This document shows positions 62,168 to 64,000 of a stretch of 64,000 nucleotides of DNA, one piece after another. Position numbers and translations under genes: made by a program. The number at the start of each line of letters is the position of its first letter. Position 1 is the stretch's first letter. The notes beneath the pieces were generated by a model. The model searched no databases. It was not told the DNA's origin and saw only the letters and a list, made by a program, of their open reading frames with translations. The stretch is from Hydrogenoanaerobacterium saccharovorans (GTDB lineage Bacteria > Bacillota > Clostridia > Oscillospirales > Ruminococcaceae): NCBI RefSeq assembly GCF_016901815.1, contig NZ_JACSNR010000006.1, forward strand, positions 62,001 to 126,000, given 5' to 3'.

Positions 62168-62309
62168 CTGCTTTGTTTCCTCCGATCCTGATGCCAGGCA
62201 CCAGGATTTATGCGAAAATCCACTGTTTTATTGCGATTTATCATTTTCAACGGATCAGGAATGTGATACAATCTTTACCAGAATCAGGTTTGCGGAGGTG
62301 GAAACTGCC

Positions 62310-62663
62310 ATGCAGGTAGTAATCGTCGGTTCCCGGGATTCCCGGGAGCTTACTGTGGATGATCTCATCCAGATGATCCCTCTCAACTGTACCCGGCTGA
62401 TCAGCGGCGGTGCGGAAGGAGTGGATCAGCTGGCACGGCAGGCTGCCGAAACCCTGGGAATCCCCCTGACCGAATATCTGCCCGATTATGAAACATACGG
62501 ACGGAGGGCTCCGCTGGTCCGGAACAGCCAGATCATCGCAGAGGCCGATCTGGTGCTGGCCTTCTGGGACATGAGTTCCCACGGCACCGCGCATACCATC
62601 ACTGAATGCATCCGCCGTCGGATTCCCGTAAAAGTCATCGACTTAAAACAGCTTCATTCCTGA
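62310..62663 (+). CDS. SLOG-fold/DUF2493-like protein
   Basis: The protein has 117 residues. It starts VVIVGSRDSREL and has LISGGAEGVDQLARQAAETL and ADLVLAFWDMSSHGTAHTI, the pattern of DUF2493/YspA-type SLOG proteins, which bind nucleotides or related ligands. The function is unknown. The ATG at 62310 follows GGAGGTGGAAACTGCC; the longer open frame starting at 62097 overlaps spoIVB and is not used. It is divergent from spoIVB. Confidence 0.82.
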   Translation: MQVVIVGSRDSRELTVDDLIQMIPLNCTRLISGGAEGVDQLARQAAETLGIPLTEYLPDYETYGRRAPLVRNSQIIAEADLVLAFWDMSSHGTAHTITECIRRRIPVKVIDLKQLHS

Positions 62664-62690
62664 GTGCGTTCTCACGCACTCGTTTTTATT
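62662..62690 (+). terminator. terminator of the SLOG gene
   Basis: GAGTGCGT and ACGCACTC with a four-base loop, then GTTTTTATT. The stem starts in the stop codon. Confidence 0.82.
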
Positions 62691-62753
62691 ATATCCGGAT
62701 TTCCGCGGCTTCTGTCTGGCAAATTTTCGTTCATTGATTCATGACCCTCCGGC

Positions 62754-63833
62754 TCAGGCCGATGCCTGCGCACCAGCCCCCAGCGCTGTGATGTTCACCT
62801 GTACTTCCGGGCGCAGCACCAGGCTCCCGAAAATCGCCTCCGGCGTGCGCCCCCGGCAGAAGTCCGGCTGGAACTTCTCCATGGTCTCCAGAGCGCAGAT
62901 CACATCCGCTCCCGCTGTCCGCAGTGCCGCAAAGCCCTGTTCCAGCTCCCGGCGCACCGCCTGCTCTGCCACCGCACGCACCGATGCCACCTCGGCACTG
63001 TCCCAGTTCAGCGTGCCGCCGGAGTACTCCTGGATGGTGCACTCCACACTGAGATAAAACGCCAGTTCTCCGGGGTTTTCGCCGCCGGTCAGACGGCTCT
63101 GCACCGGTGCGATGTTGGTGTAAAGCTTTCCGCCTTTATAGTCCAGCGTGTACTCCAGCTGCCGGGAATCCCCGCTGAAATAGCTGACGCCCCGCCACTG
63201 TTCCGGGGTCAGCTCTGCTGTCCCCACAGGGCCGAGCAGCACCGCACCGGAGGCCTGTACTCCGCCGGCTTCACCGGCTTCGATCCGTCCCAGTGCCGCC
63301 GTACTGCCCAGGCTTTCCAGACTGCGCACCACTGTGAGCAGCGTGCTGTCAGGGCAAAGCCCCGCCTCCGCTGCCGAGCGCATCATCTCACTGAGCTGCT
63401 CTGCCGGAAGCTCCGGGGATTCCAGCAGCTCTGCCGCCTCCCCTTCGGTGAGATAGAGCGGGGTGCCCGGACGCAGCTCATGGTCGCTGAGCAGATAGTC
63501 CACCACCTCTGCCGTCCGCTCCGATGCCGCCGGTTCACTGAGAATCACCAGCCGGCAATTCCCCAGAAACAGCTCCTGTCCCGTTTCCAGACGAATACCC
63601 CGCATACACTCTGCCAGGTCCTCGCCGGCTGCGGAACAGACCTCCTGTCCCGCGCTCTCCCCCTCCTTCCGGGCCGGGGAGAAGATCTGCAGCGTCACCT
63701 GATACTGCCCTTCCTGCCAGTCAATGCCCACCGCCTGCACCAGCATCCGCTGGTCGATGGGCACTGCGCCCATACAGCCGGTCAGCAGGACAGAAAGGGC
63801 TCCCGCTGCCATCAGAATCAGCCATTTTCGCAT
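62754..63833 (-). CDS. spore germination protein, GerAC (Ger(x)C) family lipoprotein
   Basis: The protein has 359 residues with a lipobox LLTGC (C20). The opening PIDQRMLVQAVGIDW and the long domain through FLGNCRLVILSE, LSDHELRPGTPLYL and the C-terminal SLVLRPEVQVNITALG match the GerAC family. It is the lipoprotein C subunit of a nutrient germinant receptor in the spore inner membrane, with A and B subunits. The ATG at 63833 follows GAAGGTGAAATC and overlaps the end of the B-subunit frame. Confidence 0.88.
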   Translation of the reverse strand: MRKWLILMAAGALSVLLTGCMGAVPIDQRMLVQAVGIDWQEGQYQVTLQIFSPARKEGESAGQEVCSAAGEDLAECMRGIRLETGQELFLGNCRLVILSEPAASERTAEVVDYLLSDHELRPGTPLYLTEGEAAELLESPELPAEQLSEMMRSAAEAGLCPDSTLLTVVRSLESLGSTAALGRIEAGEAGGVQASGAVLLGPVGTAELTPEQWRGVSYFSGDSRQLEYTLDYKGGKLYTNIAPVQSRLTGGENPGELAFYLSVECTIQEYSGGTLNWDSAEVASVRAVAEQAVRRELEQGFAALRTAGADVICALETMEKFQPDFCRGRTPEAIFGSLVLRPEVQVNITALGAGAQASA

Positions 63834-64000
63834 GATTTCACCTTCTTTCCAGCTGCCAGCGCCGCCAGTACGCTCAGCAGGATAATTGCCGCTGAGAGCA
63901 GAAAGGGCGCCGCGCCGCTCCACAGTTCCCACAGCTCCAGCCCCCGGTCCAGACTGCCGCAGAGGTACCAGGCCAGGGCCGTCATGCCAAGCCCCACTCC
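63818..64000 (-). CDS. C-terminal end of a GerAB-family germination permease (partial)
   Basis: Sixty codons are in the window and end at a TGA inside gerAC (16-base overlap). They contain one and part of another membrane segment (LLSAAIILLSVLAALAAG) and a basic tail KKVKSCENG. The order B subunit before C subunit is that of gerA operons. The identification rests on context and hydrophobicity. Confidence 0.6.
   Translation of the reverse strand, partial: GVGLGMTALAWYLCGSLDRGLELWELWSGAAPFLLSAAIILLSVLAALAAGKKVKSCENG

Noticed and set aside
62168-62260. Sigma-G-type promoter upstream of spoIVB
   Set aside because: A CATAAAT resembles a -10, but no -35 with correct spacing is convincing, so it is not listed.

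Overview
The window looks like a chromosomal segment of a spore-forming, low-motility-signal, fairly GC-rich clostridial Bacillota, most likely a gut Oscillospiraceae/Ruminococcaceae-type bacterium. The evidence is Spo0A, SpoIVB and a GerA-type germination operon at the right end, T-box leaders, many OmpR-type two-component systems, heterodimeric ABC exporters, and strong AGGAGG ribosome-binding sites. No rRNA, tRNA or CRISPR array was seen. I worked only by reading the sequence; domain names come from remembered family patterns, not searches.

Layout. 1-5 kb: a divergent pair (zinc-ribbon protein of unknown function and a PD-(D/E)XK_4 nuclease-fold protein), then a BcrAB-like ABC exporter. 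5-12 kb: an ATZ/TRZ-type amidohydrolase, a second ABC-2 exporter behind its own two-component system, and an unknown 343-aa protein. 12-14 kb: an IS200 element and a MetE-C-like methyltransferase. 14-17.5 kb: a LysR regulator facing a 3-hydroxyacyl-CoA dehydrogenase plus OFA-family transporter operon, with two clear LysR boxes between them. 17.7-22.3 kb: an amino-acid ABC importer with two paralogous lipoprotein binding proteins, each behind its own consensus promoter and T-box; I read the specifier codons as UAC (Tyr) and UUC (Phe). 22.6-25.7 kb: a decayed heterodimeric ABC exporter, with both Walker A motifs damaged and one membrane domain deleted. 25.7-33.2 kb: a hybrid sensor kinase, then an HscC-type Hsp70 with a 1042-aa J-domain partner. 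33.4-42.5 kb: a MacB-like ABC system (ATPase, secreted/anchored adhesin-like adaptor, FtsX-type permease) between two complete two-component systems. 42.5-54.3 kb: an accessory stretch with a membrane protein, a DUF4261 protein, a TetR-controlled UvrA-like ATPase, and a 1485-residue TPR/SuFu/DUF4253 fusion followed by a coupled unknown protein. 54.5-58.7 kb: a D12-class adenine methyltransferase convergent with a PD-(D/E)XK nuclease (possible restriction-modification pair), MgtE with a long structured leader, and a flavodoxin lipoprotein. 58.8-64 kb: a HAD phosphatase, Spo0A with a cluster of 0A boxes, SpoIVB, a SLOG-fold protein, GerAC and the end of GerAB.

The most interesting items are the tandem Tyr/Phe T-box transporter, the SuFu/DUF4253/TPR megaprotein locus, the candidate R-M pair, and the double-Walker-A pseudo-exporter. 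Genes are densely packed, with many ATGA overlaps, and most operons end in strong intrinsic terminators shared by convergent neighbours.
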